Of a DNA stretch of 7,102 nt, positions 1 through 7,102 are shown one piece after another. A model generated the notes under the pieces. The model made no database searches, was not told the origin of the DNA, and saw only the letters and a program-made list of their open reading frames with translations. A program made the position numbers and the translations under genes. Where the stretch lies: NCBI RefSeq assembly GCF_020400595.1, contig NZ_JAINRE010000084.1:1-7102 (forward strand), in the 5' to 3' direction. Within the stretch, counting starts at the first letter, position 1, and each line of letters starts with the position of its first letter. Origin of the DNA: Streptomyces naphthomycinicus. Lineage in GTDB: Bacteria > Actinomycetota > Actinomycetes > Streptomycetales > Streptomycetaceae.

Positions 1-1
1 G

Positions 2-229
2 CCGGGTGGTGCGCTGACCGGCGCGATAGCCGAGTCCGCCGACGAGGACGCGATCAGCATCCCGGCGCTGCGTGACGACCGTGACGAGGTGCAGACGCTG
101 CTGCTGTCCGTGGCGGAACTGTTCGTGCGCGGTGCCAAGGTGGACTGGGCGGCGATCCTTCCCGAGGGTGCCACCGAGACCCATGTGGACCTGCCGACGT
201 ACGCCTTCGACCACCAGCACTACTGGCTG
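2..229 (+). other. AT domain C-terminal tail and post-AT linker, first module
   Basis: Residues 1-76 are the last part of an acyltransferase, the domain that selects the extender unit, and the linker after it. They align without gaps to the end of the AT in the next module (residues 1750-1825): the segment around AELFVRGAKVDW matches AEVFVRGVEVDW, and both end in the hallmark post-AT linker, here LPTYAFDHQHYWL at residues 64-76. The catalytic GHSxG serine and the specificity motifs lie upstream of the window, so the substrate of this AT cannot be read. The tail differs from the second, methylmalonyl-type AT (ALRDDRDEVQTLL against SLRREEGGLRRLL), which hints at a different AT subtype, possibly malonyl. 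That is only an impression. Confidence 0.9.
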
Positions 230-3200
230 CGGATGTCGGAGTCGGTCATCGACGCGGCGGCCCTGGGGCTGGCCGGTGCCGGGCATCCGATGCTGGGCGC
301 GGTCGTGCCGTTGCCGCAGTCGGACGGGCTGGTCTTCACCTCCCGGCTGTCGCTGCGCACGCACCCCTGGCTGGCCGACCACGCCGTCGGCGGTGCGGTC
401 GTCGTGCCCGGTGCCGGGCTCGTCGAGCTGGCCGTCCGGGCCGGCGACGAGGTCGGCTGCGGAGTGCTGGACGAACTCGTCATCGAGGCTCCGCTGGTCG
501 TGCCCGAGCACGGCGCCGTCCGCGTGCAGATCACCGTCGGCGGGCCGGACGAGAACGGCGCCCGCAGCGTGGAGATGTACGCGGCCGGCGACGACTCCGA
601 CGCGGCGGGCGGGCCGGTCACCTGGACCCGGCACGCCACCGGAATCCTCGCGCCGGCCGCCGGCGAGGCCGCGACCGGCGCCTTCGACTTCTCCGCGTGG
701 CCGCCGGCCGGCGCACAGCGCGTGGAGACGGACGACCTGTACGCCGAGCTGATCGCTCACGGCCACTCCTACGGCCCCCTCTTCCAGGGCCTGCGGGGGC
801 TGTGGCGGCGCGGGGACGAGCTGTTCGCCGAGGCCGCGCTGGCGGACGAGGACCAGGCCGAGGCCGACCGGTACGGCGTCCACCCGGCACTGCTGGACGC
901 CGTCCTGCACCCCGCCGTCCGGGAGGCCGTCGCCGGTGACGGCGCCGAGGTGTGGCAGCCGCTGGAGTGGAACCGGGTCGTCCTGCACGCCACGGGCGCC
1001 ACGGTGCTGCGCGCCCGGCTCGTACGGTCCGCTCCCGGCGTCCTGTCGGTGGAGGCCGCCGACGAGACGGGAGGGCCGGTCCTGACGGCGGACGCCGTGA
1101 CCCTGCGGCCGGTCTCCGCGGACCGGCTGGCGGCCACGGACACCGCGCCGGGCGCGGACGACGCGCTGTTCCACGTGGAGTGGACGGAGCTGCCCGCGCC
1201 CCGGTCGGCCGTGGCCGTACCGGAGTGGGTCGCGCTGTCCGACCCGGCCGCGGTGACGGCCCTGGCGGCCGCGGCGGAGCAGCCGGTCGCCGCAGTGCTC
1301 GACTGCGTCGGGGACGGCGTCGACGGCACGGCGGCGCTCTCCCTGACCGGCAGGGCACTGGACGTCGTCCAGAGCTGGCTGGCCGAGCCCGCGCTCGAAG
1401 GAACGCGGCTCGTCGTCCGCACCCGGGGCGCCGTGCCCGCGGGCGGGGAAACGGCCGTGACGGACCCGGCGGCCGCGGCCGTCTGGGGCCTGGTCCGGGT
1501 CGCGCAGGCGGAGAACCCCGACCGGTTCGTCCTGCTCGACACGGACGAACCGCACGACGACGACACCTTCGGCCGTCTGCTCGCCGCCGCTCTCACGACC
1601 GGCGAACCCCAACTGGCCGCCCGCGGCACCACCCTGTCGGCGCCGCGTCTGACCCGCTCCGCCCGCCCCGGGCCGGCCGACACGCCGCCGGCCTTCGACC
1701 CGGCGGGCTCGGTACTGGTCACGGGTGGTACCGGGACCCTCGGCGCGCTGATCGCGCGGCACCTGGTGGTCCGGCACGGAGTACGGCACCTGGTACTGGT
1801 CAGCCGGCGCGGCCCGGCCGCGGAGGGCGCCGCTGAACTGGTGTCCGAACTGTCGGAGCTGGGCGCCGAGTCGGTGTCCGTCACGGCGTGCGACGTGTCG
1901 GAGCGGGCCGCGGCGGCGGAGCTGCTGGGCTCGGTGACGGCGGAGCGCCCGCTGTCGGCCGTGGTGCACACGGCCGGCGTCCTGGACGACGGAGTGATCG
2001 GCGCGCTGACACCCGACCGGCTCGCCGGAGTCTTCGCCCCCAAGGCCGGCGCGGTCGCGCACCTGGACGAGCTGACCCGTGAACTGGTGCCGGACCTCGA
2101 CGCGTTCGTGGTGTTCTCGTCGGCCGCCGGAGTGTTCGGCTCGGCGGGCCAGGGCAACTACGCGGCGGCGAACGCCTACCTGGACGCCGTGATGCAGCGG
2201 CGGCGGGCCGCCGGGCTGCCCGGCGTGTCGCTGGCGTGGGGTCTGTGGGAGCAGGCCACCGGCATGACCGCCCACCTGAACGACGCCGACCAGGCCCGCA
2301 TCAACCGCGGCGGGTTCCAGGCGATCGCCGCCGAGGAGGGCCTGGACCTCTTCGACGCGGCCCTGCGGACCGGTGAGGCCCTCCTCGTCCCGATCAAACT
2401 CGACCTGCGAACCATCCGCGCCGAAGCCGCGGCCGGTGGCGACATACCGTCGCTGCTGCGCACGTTGATACCGCACAGCAGGCGCGCCGCCGCCCGCATC
2501 GCCGCCGGACGCGGCAGCGGCCTGGCGGGCCGGCTCGCGGGACTCACCCCGGCGGAGCAGGAGGCCCTGCTCCTGGACCTGGTCCGCACCCACGTCGCGA
2601 CCGTGCTCGGACACGCCGGTCCCGAGAACGTCAAGGCGGAGAAGGCGTTCAAGGACGCCGGGTTCGACTCCCTCACCGCCGTCCAGCTGCGCAACCGGCT
2701 CCGCGAGGCCACCCGGCTCGGCCTCCCCGCGACCCTCGTCTACGACTATCCCACCCCGCTCGCGCTCGCCCGCTTCCTCCGTGACGAGCTGGACGGGCTG
2801 AGCGGCAGCGTCACCGGCGCGGCGGTCCCCACGGTCGTGGTGGCCGACCCGGACGAGCCGATCGCGGTCGTCGGCATGGCCTGCCGACTGCCCGGCGGCG
2901 TCAACAGCCCCGAGGAACTGTGGCAGTTGGTGGTCCAGGGGCGCGACGCCATCTCCGGATTCCCCGCCGACCGGGGCTGGGACGTGGACGACCTGTTCGA
3001 CACCGACCCCGAGAACATCGGCACCTCCTACGTCGACCAGGGCGGCTTCCTGCACGACGCCGGCCAGTTCGACGCGGGCTTCTTCGGCATCTCGCCGCGC
3101 GAGGCACTGGCGATGGACCCGCAGCAGCGGCTGCTCCTCGAAACCTCCTGGGAGGCGCTGGAGCGGGCCGGCGTGAACCCCTCCGCGCTGAAGGGCACGG

Positions 3201-6200
3201 ACGTCGGTGTCTTCTCCGGCGTGATGACCCAGGGCTACGGCATCGGCGGCGACATCCCGCCCGAGCTGGGCGGCTTCACGGCCACCGGCTCGGCGGTGAG
3301 CGTGGCCTCGGGCCGGGTGTCGTACGTGTTCGGCTTCGAGGGCCCCGCGGTGACCATCGACACCGCCTGCTCCTCCTCCCTGGTCGCCATGCACCTCGCG
3401 GCCCAGGCCCTGCGGCAGGGGGAGTGCTCCCTCGCCCTGGCCGGCGGCGCGACCATCATGGCCACCCCGGGCACCTTCGTGGAGTTCTCCCGGCAGCGGG
3501 CCCTCGCCCCCGACGGCCGCTGCAAGGCCTTCTCCTCGACCGCGGACGGCACCGGCTGGGCCGAGGGCGTCGGCGTGGTCGTCCTGGAACGCCTCTCGGA
3601 GGCACGCCGCAAGGGCCATCAGGTCCTCGCCGTGCTGCGCGGCAGCGCGATCAACCAGGACGGCGCGTCGAACGGTCTGACGGCTCCGAACGGTCCCTCG
3701 CAGCAGCGGGTGATCCGCCGGGCGCTGGCGGTGGCCGGGCTGGCCGCCTCGGACGTGGACGCGGTGGAGGCGCACGGCACGGGTACGGCGCTGGGCGACC
3801 CGATCGAGGCGCAGGCCCTGCTGGCGACGTACGGACGCGACCGTGAAGCGCCCCTGTGGCTGGGCTCGGTGAAGTCGAACATCGGTCACACGCAGGCCGC
3901 CGCCGGTGTCGCCGGTGTGATCAAGATGGTGGAGGCGCTGCGGCACGGCGTCCTGCCGCCGACCCTGCACGTGGAGGAACCCACCCCGCAGGTGGACTGG
4001 TCGGTCGGCGCCGTCGAACTCCTCACGGAGGCCCGCCAGTGGCCCGAGACCGGCCGCCCGCGCCGGGCCGGCGTCTCCTCCTTCGGACTGAGCGGCACCA
4101 ACGCCCACCTGATCTTCGAACAGGCCCCCGAGGAGCCGGCCGCGGAGCCGGTGGCGCCGACCGACGGCACGATTCCGTTCGTCGTGTCGGCGGCGTCGCA
4201 GGGTTCGCTGGCGGGGCAGGCGGCGCGGCTGGCGGCGTTCGTCGGTGACACGGAGGTGTCGCTCGCCGAGGTCGCGGGTTCCCTGTCGGTTCGCCGGGCG
4301 GTCCTGTCGGAGCGGGCCGTGGTCGTCGCCGGCTCGCGGGACGAGGCGGTGACGGGGCTCGCGGCGCTGGCCGCGGGTGAGTCGGCCGCCGGTCTGGTGA
4401 CAGGCAGTACGGCTTCCCTCGGGCGGACGGTGCTCGTGTTCCCCGGTCAGGGTTCGCAGTGGCTGGGGATGGGCCGGGAGCTGCTGGAGTCCTCGCCGGT
4501 GTTCGCGGAGCGGATCGAGGAGTGTGCCCGGGCGTTGGAGCCTTGGGTGGAGTGGGACTTGACGGCGGTCCTGCGCGGTGACGTAGACCTGCTGGGCCGG
4601 GTGGACGTGGTCCAGCCGGCGAGTTTCGCGGTGATGATCGGTCTGGCGGCTGTGTGGGCGTCGGTGGGTGTCGTTCCGGACGCCGTCGTCGGTCATTCGC
4701 AGGGTGAGATCGCGGCCGCGTGTGTGGCCGGGGCGTTGAGGCTGGAGGACGCGGCGCGGATCGTGGCCGTGCGCAGCCAGGTGATCGCCGGGCAGCTGGC
4801 GGGCCGGGGCGGTATGGCGTCGGTGGCGCTGTCCGAGGCCGAGGCGGCCGACCGGATCACGGCCTGGGAGGGCCGGGTCGAGGTCGCCGCGGTCAACGGG
4901 CCGTCGTCGGTCGTGGTCGCGGGTGACGCGGAGGCGCTGGACGAGGCGCTGGCGGCGCTGGAGGCCGACGGTGTACGCGTGCGCCGGGTCGCGGTGGACT
5001 ACGCCTCCCACACCCGCCATGTCGAGGCCATCGAGGGGGCGCTGGCGGAGGCGTTCGCGGACATTCGCAGCCAGGCCCCGGTGGTGCCGTTCTTCTCGAC
5101 GGTGACCGGTGAGTGGGTGCGCGAGGCGGGTGTCCTGGACGGCGGTTACTGGTATCGCAATCTGCGTGGTCAGGTCCGTTTCGGTCCGGCCGTCGCCGCT
5201 CTTCTCGCCGAGGGCCACACGGTGTTCGTCGAGTCCAGCGCCCACCCCGTCCTCGTCCAGCCGATCAACGAGATCGTGGACGAGGCGGAGTCGGAGGCCG
5301 TGGTCAGTGGCTCGCTGCGCCGTGAAGAGGGCGGGCTGCGGCGGCTGCTGACGTCGATGGCCGAGGTGTTCGTCCGGGGTGTGGAGGTCGACTGGACGGG
5401 TGTCCTGCCCGACGGCGCCGATGCCGCGCGGGTGGACCTGCCGACGTACGCCTTCGACCACCGCCACTACTGGCTGACGACCGCTCCCGCGGCCGACGCG
5501 GCCTCGCTCGGACAGGCCGGTGCCGACCACCCGCTGCTCGGCGCGGTCGTCGAAGTCCCGGAGACCGGTGGTGTGCTGTGCACCTCCCGGCTCTCCCTGC
5601 GCACCCACCCCTGGCTGGCGGACCACGCCGTCGGCGCGGCGGTGCTCGTCCCCGGCACCGGCCTGGTGGAACTGGCCGTACGGGCCGGCGACGAAGTGGG
5701 CTGCGGAGTCCTGGAAGAACTGGTCATCGAGGCCCCGCTGGTGCTGCCGGAGCAAGGCGGGGTGCGCGTCCAGGTCTCCGTCGGCGGTCCCGAGGAGACC
5801 GGCTCCCGTACGGTCGCCGTGTACTCGGCGCCCGAGGACGCCACGGGCGACGTCGGCGTCGACGCCTGGACCCGGCACGCCACCGGTACCCTCACCGCGC
5901 CGGCCCCGGCCGACGCGGCCCAGCCGGTCGCCGACCTGGCCGTGTGGCCGCCCACCGGCGCACGGCAGGTGGACGTCTCCGGCGGCTATGAGCTGCTGGC
6001 CGCTGCCGGATACGGCTACGGGCCGGTCTTCCAGGGCGTACGGGCCCTGTGGCGGCGCGGTGACGACCTCTTCGCCGAGGTCGCCCTGCCCGAGGACCAG
6101 CGGGCCGGCGCCGCCCGGTTCGGTATCCACCCGGCCCTGCTCGACGCCGCACTGCACCCCGCGATGCTGGAGGTGGCGCTCGCCGACCCCGAGGGCGAGA

Positions 6201-7102
6201 ACCGGACCGACGGCGACGGCGTCCACCTCCCGTTCGGCTGGAACGGGCTCCGCCTGCACGCGTCCGGCGCCTCGGCACTGCGCGTGCGACTGAGCGGGTC
6301 CGCGCCCGACGCCCTGTCGCTGGAAGCGGCGGACGAGACCGGCGCCCCGGTGCTCACGCTGCGGTCGCTGGTCTCCCGGACCGTCTCGACCGACCAGCTG
6401 GGCGCGGCTGCCGACGACAGCCGGCAGTCCCTGTTCCGCGTCGAGTGGACGGAACTGCCCGGCAGCACGGAACCGGTCGCGGACCTGCCGCCCGCCTGGG
6501 TGCCGATCACCGAGCGGGCCCATGTGGCCGCGCTGACCGACGGCTCGGGCGTACCCCCGGTCGTCGTCCTGGAAGCCGGCCGTGCGGAAGCGGCGGACGA
6601 CACGGACGACACGGCGGCGCTGGCCCTGACGGGTCGGGTGCTGGAGATCGTCCAGGCGTGGCTGGCCAGCCCCGGCCTGGAGGCGGCCCAGCTGGTCGTC
6701 GTCACCCGTGGCGCCGTGCCCGCCGACGCCGAGGAGACGGTGACCGACCCGGCGGCCGCGGCCGTCTGGGGTCTGATCCGGGTCGCCCAGGCGGAGAACC
6801 CCGACCGGATCGTCCTGCTCGACACGGACACCCCCGCCGGCACCGACGTCGAGCCGCTGCTCGCCGCCGTCCTGGCCGCCGGCGAACCCCAGATCGCCGC
6901 CCGCGGGACCCGGCTGTTCGCACCGAGGATCGCCCGCGCGACCGCGCCCGCCGTCCAGGACGGCACCACGGGAGCGCACTTCGACCCCGCGGGGTCGGTG
7001 CTGATCACGGGCGGTACCGGTGTGCTGGGCACACTGGTGGCGCGACACCTGGTACGACGGCACGGGGTACGGCACCTGGTGCTGGCCGGCCGACGGGGTG
7101 CG
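2..7102 (+). CDS. Modular type I polyketide synthase, partial at both ends
   Basis: This is one continuous reading frame of 2367 codons without a stop, open at both window edges, so neither the true start nor the end is visible. The protein is an assembly-line polyketide synthase that elongates an ACP-bound acyl chain by decarboxylative condensation and then reduces and dehydrates each new unit in the cytoplasm. The visible domain order is (AT tail)-DH-KR-ACP-KS-AT-DH-(KR start): the end of one module and most of the next, joined in one chain. Key motifs all fall in this single frame: HAVGGAVVVP (DH), GGTGTLG and LDD (KR), GFDSL (ACP), DTACSSS, EAHGTGT and NIGH (KS), GHSQG and YASH (AT). Both modules lack an enoylreductase. 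No frameshift is needed to connect the domains. The family assignment is secure. The compound made cannot be named from this sequence, so no gene symbol is given. Confidence 0.98.
185..214 (+). repeat. Intermodular direct repeat A, copy 1 (post-AT linker)
   Basis: These 30 nucleotides, coding for VDLPTYAFDH, are identical to 5432-5461 in the next module, 5247 nucleotides (1749 codons) away. They lie at the AT-DH border. The identity includes every third codon position, which suggests recent shared origin or gene conversion as well as protein constraint. Confidence 0.9.
281..1114 (+). other. Dehydratase (DH) domain, first module
   Basis: This domain removes water from the 3-hydroxyacyl-ACP left by the KR, giving a 2,3-double bond. 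It has the double-hotdog layout. The N-terminal half carries the catalytic His in HAVGGAVVVP (residues 127-136, a complete HxxxGxxxxP motif, preceded by HPWLAD). The second half has the YGP motif in HSYGPLFQG (Tyr257) and the catalytic Asp299 in HPALLDAVLHP, matching the DxxxH/Q pattern. The spacing between His127 and Asp299 (172 residues) and the total length of about 280 residues are normal. It follows the post-AT linker directly and precedes the KR structural half, the standard order. All motifs are intact, so I predict an active domain. The boundaries are estimates from the conserved GHPMLGA start and the end of the second hotdog fold. Confidence 0.95.
1166..2430 (+). other. Ketoreductase (KR) domain with structural subdomain, B1-type
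   Basis: The KR reduces the beta-keto group with NADPH. Residues 389 to about 565 are the non-catalytic structural half, starting at LFHVEWTELP and including the typical DPAAAAVWGLVRVAQAENP stretch. The catalytic Rossmann half begins at GSVLVTGGTGTLG (cofactor loop GGTGTLG at 575-581). The catalytic residues are Lys681 (APKAGA), Ser707 (VFSS), Tyr720 and Asn724 (GNYAAANAYLD). The LDD motif at 661-663 marks a B-type KR. The position eight residues before Tyr720 is Phe712, not the Trp of A-type enzymes. The second residue after the Tyr is Ala, not the Pro of B2 types. This predicts reduction to the D-configured (3R) hydroxyl without alpha-epimerisation, which suits formation of an E double bond by the DH. 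No enoylreductase is inserted between the two halves, where one would sit. Confidence 0.95.
1463..1546 (+). repeat. Intermodular direct repeat B, copy 1 (KR structural half)
   Basis: These 84 nucleotides, coding from DPAAAAVWGL to LLDTD in the KR structural half, match 6746-6829 at 80 of 84 positions by hand count. The distance of 5283 nucleotides differs from that of repeat A by 36, showing a net length difference of 12 codons between the two modules in the DH and structural-KR region. Confidence 0.88.
2431..2542 (+). other. KR-ACP interdomain linker
   Basis: Residues 811-847 join the KR to the ACP. The segment is rich in Ala, Gly and Arg (for example RRAAARIAAGRGSG), has no catalytic motif and looks flexible, as expected for the tether that lets the ACP visit the other domains. 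It contains two ATA isoleucine codons eight codons apart (2444-2446 and 2468-2470), the second preceded directly by a TTG codon. All are uncommon in this gene. Confidence 0.75.
2543..2791 (+). other. Acyl carrier protein (ACP), end of first module
   Basis: About 83 residues (848-930) form the four-helix carrier that holds the growing chain on a phosphopantetheine arm. The attachment serine is Ser890 in GFDSLTAVQLRNRL, the canonical ACP motif, preceded by EKAFKDA and followed by LPATLVYDYPTP, the usual helix III region. Length and motifs are typical and the serine is present, so it should be modifiable by a phosphopantetheinyl transferase. It is followed after only 21 residues by the next KS, so it passes its chain to a KS on the same polypeptide. 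It is not a C-terminal ACP with a docking domain. Confidence 0.97.
2792..2854 (+). other. Intermodular ACP-KS linker
   Basis: Residues 931-951 (starting DGLSGSVTGAA and ending VADPD) link the ACP of one module to the KS of the next. The short length and the Gly, Ser, Val and Ala composition are typical of covalent intermodular linkers. It shows that the two modules act in cis in one protein, with no docking helices and no gene boundary here. Confidence 0.85.
2855..4120 (+). other. Ketosynthase (KS) domain, second module
   Basis: The KS accepts the chain from the preceding ACP onto its cysteine and condenses it with the extender on its own module's ACP. It starts at EPIAVVGMACRLPGG (residue 952) and ends at FGLSGTNAHLIFE (residue 1373), about 422 residues, the normal length. 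The nucleophile is Cys1123 in DTACSSS. The catalytic histidines are His1258 (EAHGTGT) and His1296 (NIGHTQAAAG), with the conserved Lys1291 (KSNIGH). The spacings from Cys (135, 168 and 173 residues) match active modular KS domains as I know them from the erythromycin synthase. The cysteine is not replaced by Gln or Ser, so this is an extending KS and not a loading-module KSQ. Its natural substrate should be the enoyl chain made by the upstream DH. Confidence 0.97.
4121..4426 (+). other. KS-AT linker domain
   Basis: Residues 1374-1475 form the structured linker between KS and AT found in cis-AT synthases. It opens with a short Pro/Glu/Ala stretch (PEEPAAEPVAPTD), followed by IPFVVSAAS and then RAVLSERAVVVAGSRDEAV, both usual for this linker. 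It has no catalytic residues. From this linker on, third codon positions shift towards G and, in places, T (for example tcggcggcgtcgcagggttc), unlike the C-rich upstream KS start. This may mark a recombination border. Confidence 0.85.
4427..5317 (+). other. Acyltransferase (AT) domain, methylmalonyl-CoA type
   Basis: The AT loads the extender unit onto its module's ACP. It spans residues 1476-1772 (297 residues) from TVLVFPGQGSQWLGMG to the end of the fold. The nucleophile is Ser1566 in GHSQG, its partner is His1670 in YASH, and Arg1591 (AVRSQ), 25 residues after the Ser, is placed to bind the extender's free carboxylate. Three independent signatures agree on methylmalonyl-CoA: RVDVVQ at 1533-1538, Gln after the active Ser (GHSQG), and YASH instead of the HAFH of malonyl-specific ATs. 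I therefore predict that this module adds a propionate unit with an alpha-methyl branch. Its codon use (TTG, TGT, CCT, AGT, GTT, CAT) is looser than in the flanking KS start and DH, so the domain may have been exchanged during evolution. Confidence 0.95.
5318..5476 (+). other. Post-AT linker, second module
   Basis: Residues 1773-1825 wrap from the AT back towards the KS and lead into the DH. The segment includes RREEGGLRRLL, AEVFVRGVEVDW and the hallmark LPTYAFDHRHYWL (1813-1825). The corresponding segment of the first module ends at nucleotide 229. The stretch at its end includes 30 nucleotides identical to the first module. Confidence 0.9.
5432..5461 (+). repeat. Intermodular direct repeat A, copy 2 (post-AT linker)
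   Basis: This is the second copy of the 30-nucleotide identical stretch at the AT-DH border (first copy at 185-214), in the same reading frame and the same place in the module. It is a possible crossover point between modules. Confidence 0.9.
5525..6385 (+). other. Dehydratase (DH) domain, second module, variant HxxxA motif
   Basis: Residues 1842-2128 closely resemble the first DH: over one 68-residue stretch (115-182 against 1863-1930) I count 59 identities by hand. The catalytic His1875 lies in HAVGAAVLVP, where the glycine of HxxxGxxxxP is Ala1879 (codon GCG, 5636-5638). The first DH has glycine at that place. The other active-site elements are present: YGP at 2006-2008 (GYGYGPVFQG) and Asp2048 in HPALLDAALHP. 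The His-Asp spacing is 173 residues, one more than in the first DH. Glycine to alanine is a small change, and the catalytic His, Asp, Tyr and Pro all remain, so the domain is probably still active or partly active. I cannot exclude that it is impaired. Confidence 0.93.
6431..7102 (+). other. Ketoreductase (KR), second module: structural half and start of catalytic half
   Basis: The KR structural half runs from LFRVEWTELPG (residue 2144) to about residue 2328 and includes DPAAAAVWGLIRVAQAENP. The catalytic half follows at once with GSVLITGGTGVLG (cofactor loop at 2337-2343) and is cut by the window edge in VLAGRRGA. Because an enoylreductase, when present, sits between these halves, its absence here is direct evidence that the module does not saturate the double bond. 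The cofactor loop looks normal. The LDD region and the catalytic Ser, Tyr and Asn lie outside the window, so activity and stereochemical type cannot be judged. Confidence 0.93.
6746..6829 (+). repeat. Intermodular direct repeat B, copy 2 (KR structural half)
   Basis: This is the second copy of the 84-nucleotide near-identical stretch (first copy at 1463-1546). Of the four differences, two are silent (GGC/GGT and GCG/GCC) and two change Val to Ile and Phe to Ile. Confidence 0.88.

Noticed and set aside
1115..1165. An enoylreductase or methyltransferase hidden between DH and KR
   Set aside because: Only about 17 residues separate DH and KR structural half, and the two KR halves follow each other without an insertion of the roughly 300 residues that an enoylreductase needs.
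952..1836. Plus-strand open frame of 294 codons and similar Arg/Gly-rich frames (for example 2920-3846)
   Set aside because: These are shifted readings of KR and KS codons in GC-rich DNA, with Arg/Gly/Pro-dominated composition and no domain signatures.
769..2157. Long open frame on the minus strand (462 codons), opposite the first KR
   Set aside because: It lies antisense to conserved KR codons that carry all catalytic motifs. Its composition is low-complexity Ser, Ala, Thr and Arg, typical of the opposite strand of GC-rich coding DNA, and it shows no recognisable domain.
2792..2854. A gene boundary or docking domains between the ACP and the KS
   Set aside because: The frame continues without stop or start through a 21-residue linker. 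There is no room for docking helices and no intergenic sequence.
5528..5653. Second DH as a clearly inactive pseudo-domain
   Set aside because: Only the motif glycine is changed. The catalytic His1875, Pro1884, the YGP motif and Asp2048 are all present and the length is normal, so the evidence does not support calling it dead.
5520..6293. Plus-strand open frame of 257 codons overlapping the second DH
   Set aside because: It is an out-of-frame reading of the DH sequence, rich in Pro, Arg, Ser and Thr. The DH motifs are only present in the main frame.
6016..7032. Long open frame on the minus strand (338 codons) in the equivalent place of the second module
   Set aside because: It occurs because the two modules are alike, so the same antisense frame stays open in both. 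Its similarity to the other antisense frame reflects PKS conservation and is not evidence of an antisense gene.

Overview
The window lies entirely inside one very large gene: a cis-acyltransferase modular type I polyketide synthase (PKS) read left to right on the + strand. Frame 2 (nucleotides 2 to 7102, 2367 codons) is open from edge to edge, with no start or stop codon of its own, so both ends of the protein lie outside. The very high GC content, the strong preference for G or C at third codon positions and the PKS architecture point to an actinomycete, most likely Streptomyces or a close relative. The sequence alone does not name the species or the product.

Layout (residue numbers count from the codon at nucleotide 2). 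Residues 1-76 are the tail of an acyltransferase (AT) and its post-AT linker. Then come a dehydratase (DH, about 94-371), a ketoreductase with its structural half (KR, about 389-810) and an acyl carrier protein (ACP, about 848-930), which close the first module. A 21-residue linker leads into the second module: ketosynthase (KS, about 952-1373), KS-AT linker, AT (about 1476-1772), post-AT linker, DH (about 1842-2128), the structural half of a KR, and the first part of the catalytic KR, cut by the window edge. The two modules are in register at a distance of about 5.25 kb, the length of a KS-AT-DH-KR-ACP module. No enoylreductase is present in either module.

Working together: the first module's KR has the signature of a B1-type reductase and its DH carries all the expected catalytic motifs, so it should hand an (E)-alpha,beta-unsaturated chain on its ACP directly to the next KS in the same polypeptide. 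The second AT has methylmalonyl-CoA signatures, so that module should add an alpha-methyl-branched unit and, if its DH works, turn it into a second, methyl-substituted double bond. The expected local product is a methyl-branched conjugated diene. The main uncertainty is the second DH, where the conserved glycine of the HxxxGxxxxP motif is alanine.

There is no intergenic space, promoter, terminator, RNA gene, mobile element or CRISPR array in the window. I found no new kind of system. The points worth a second look are the altered DH motif, the mosaic codon usage around the second AT, near-identical stretches shared by the two modules, and a small cluster of rare ATA codons in the KR-ACP linker.
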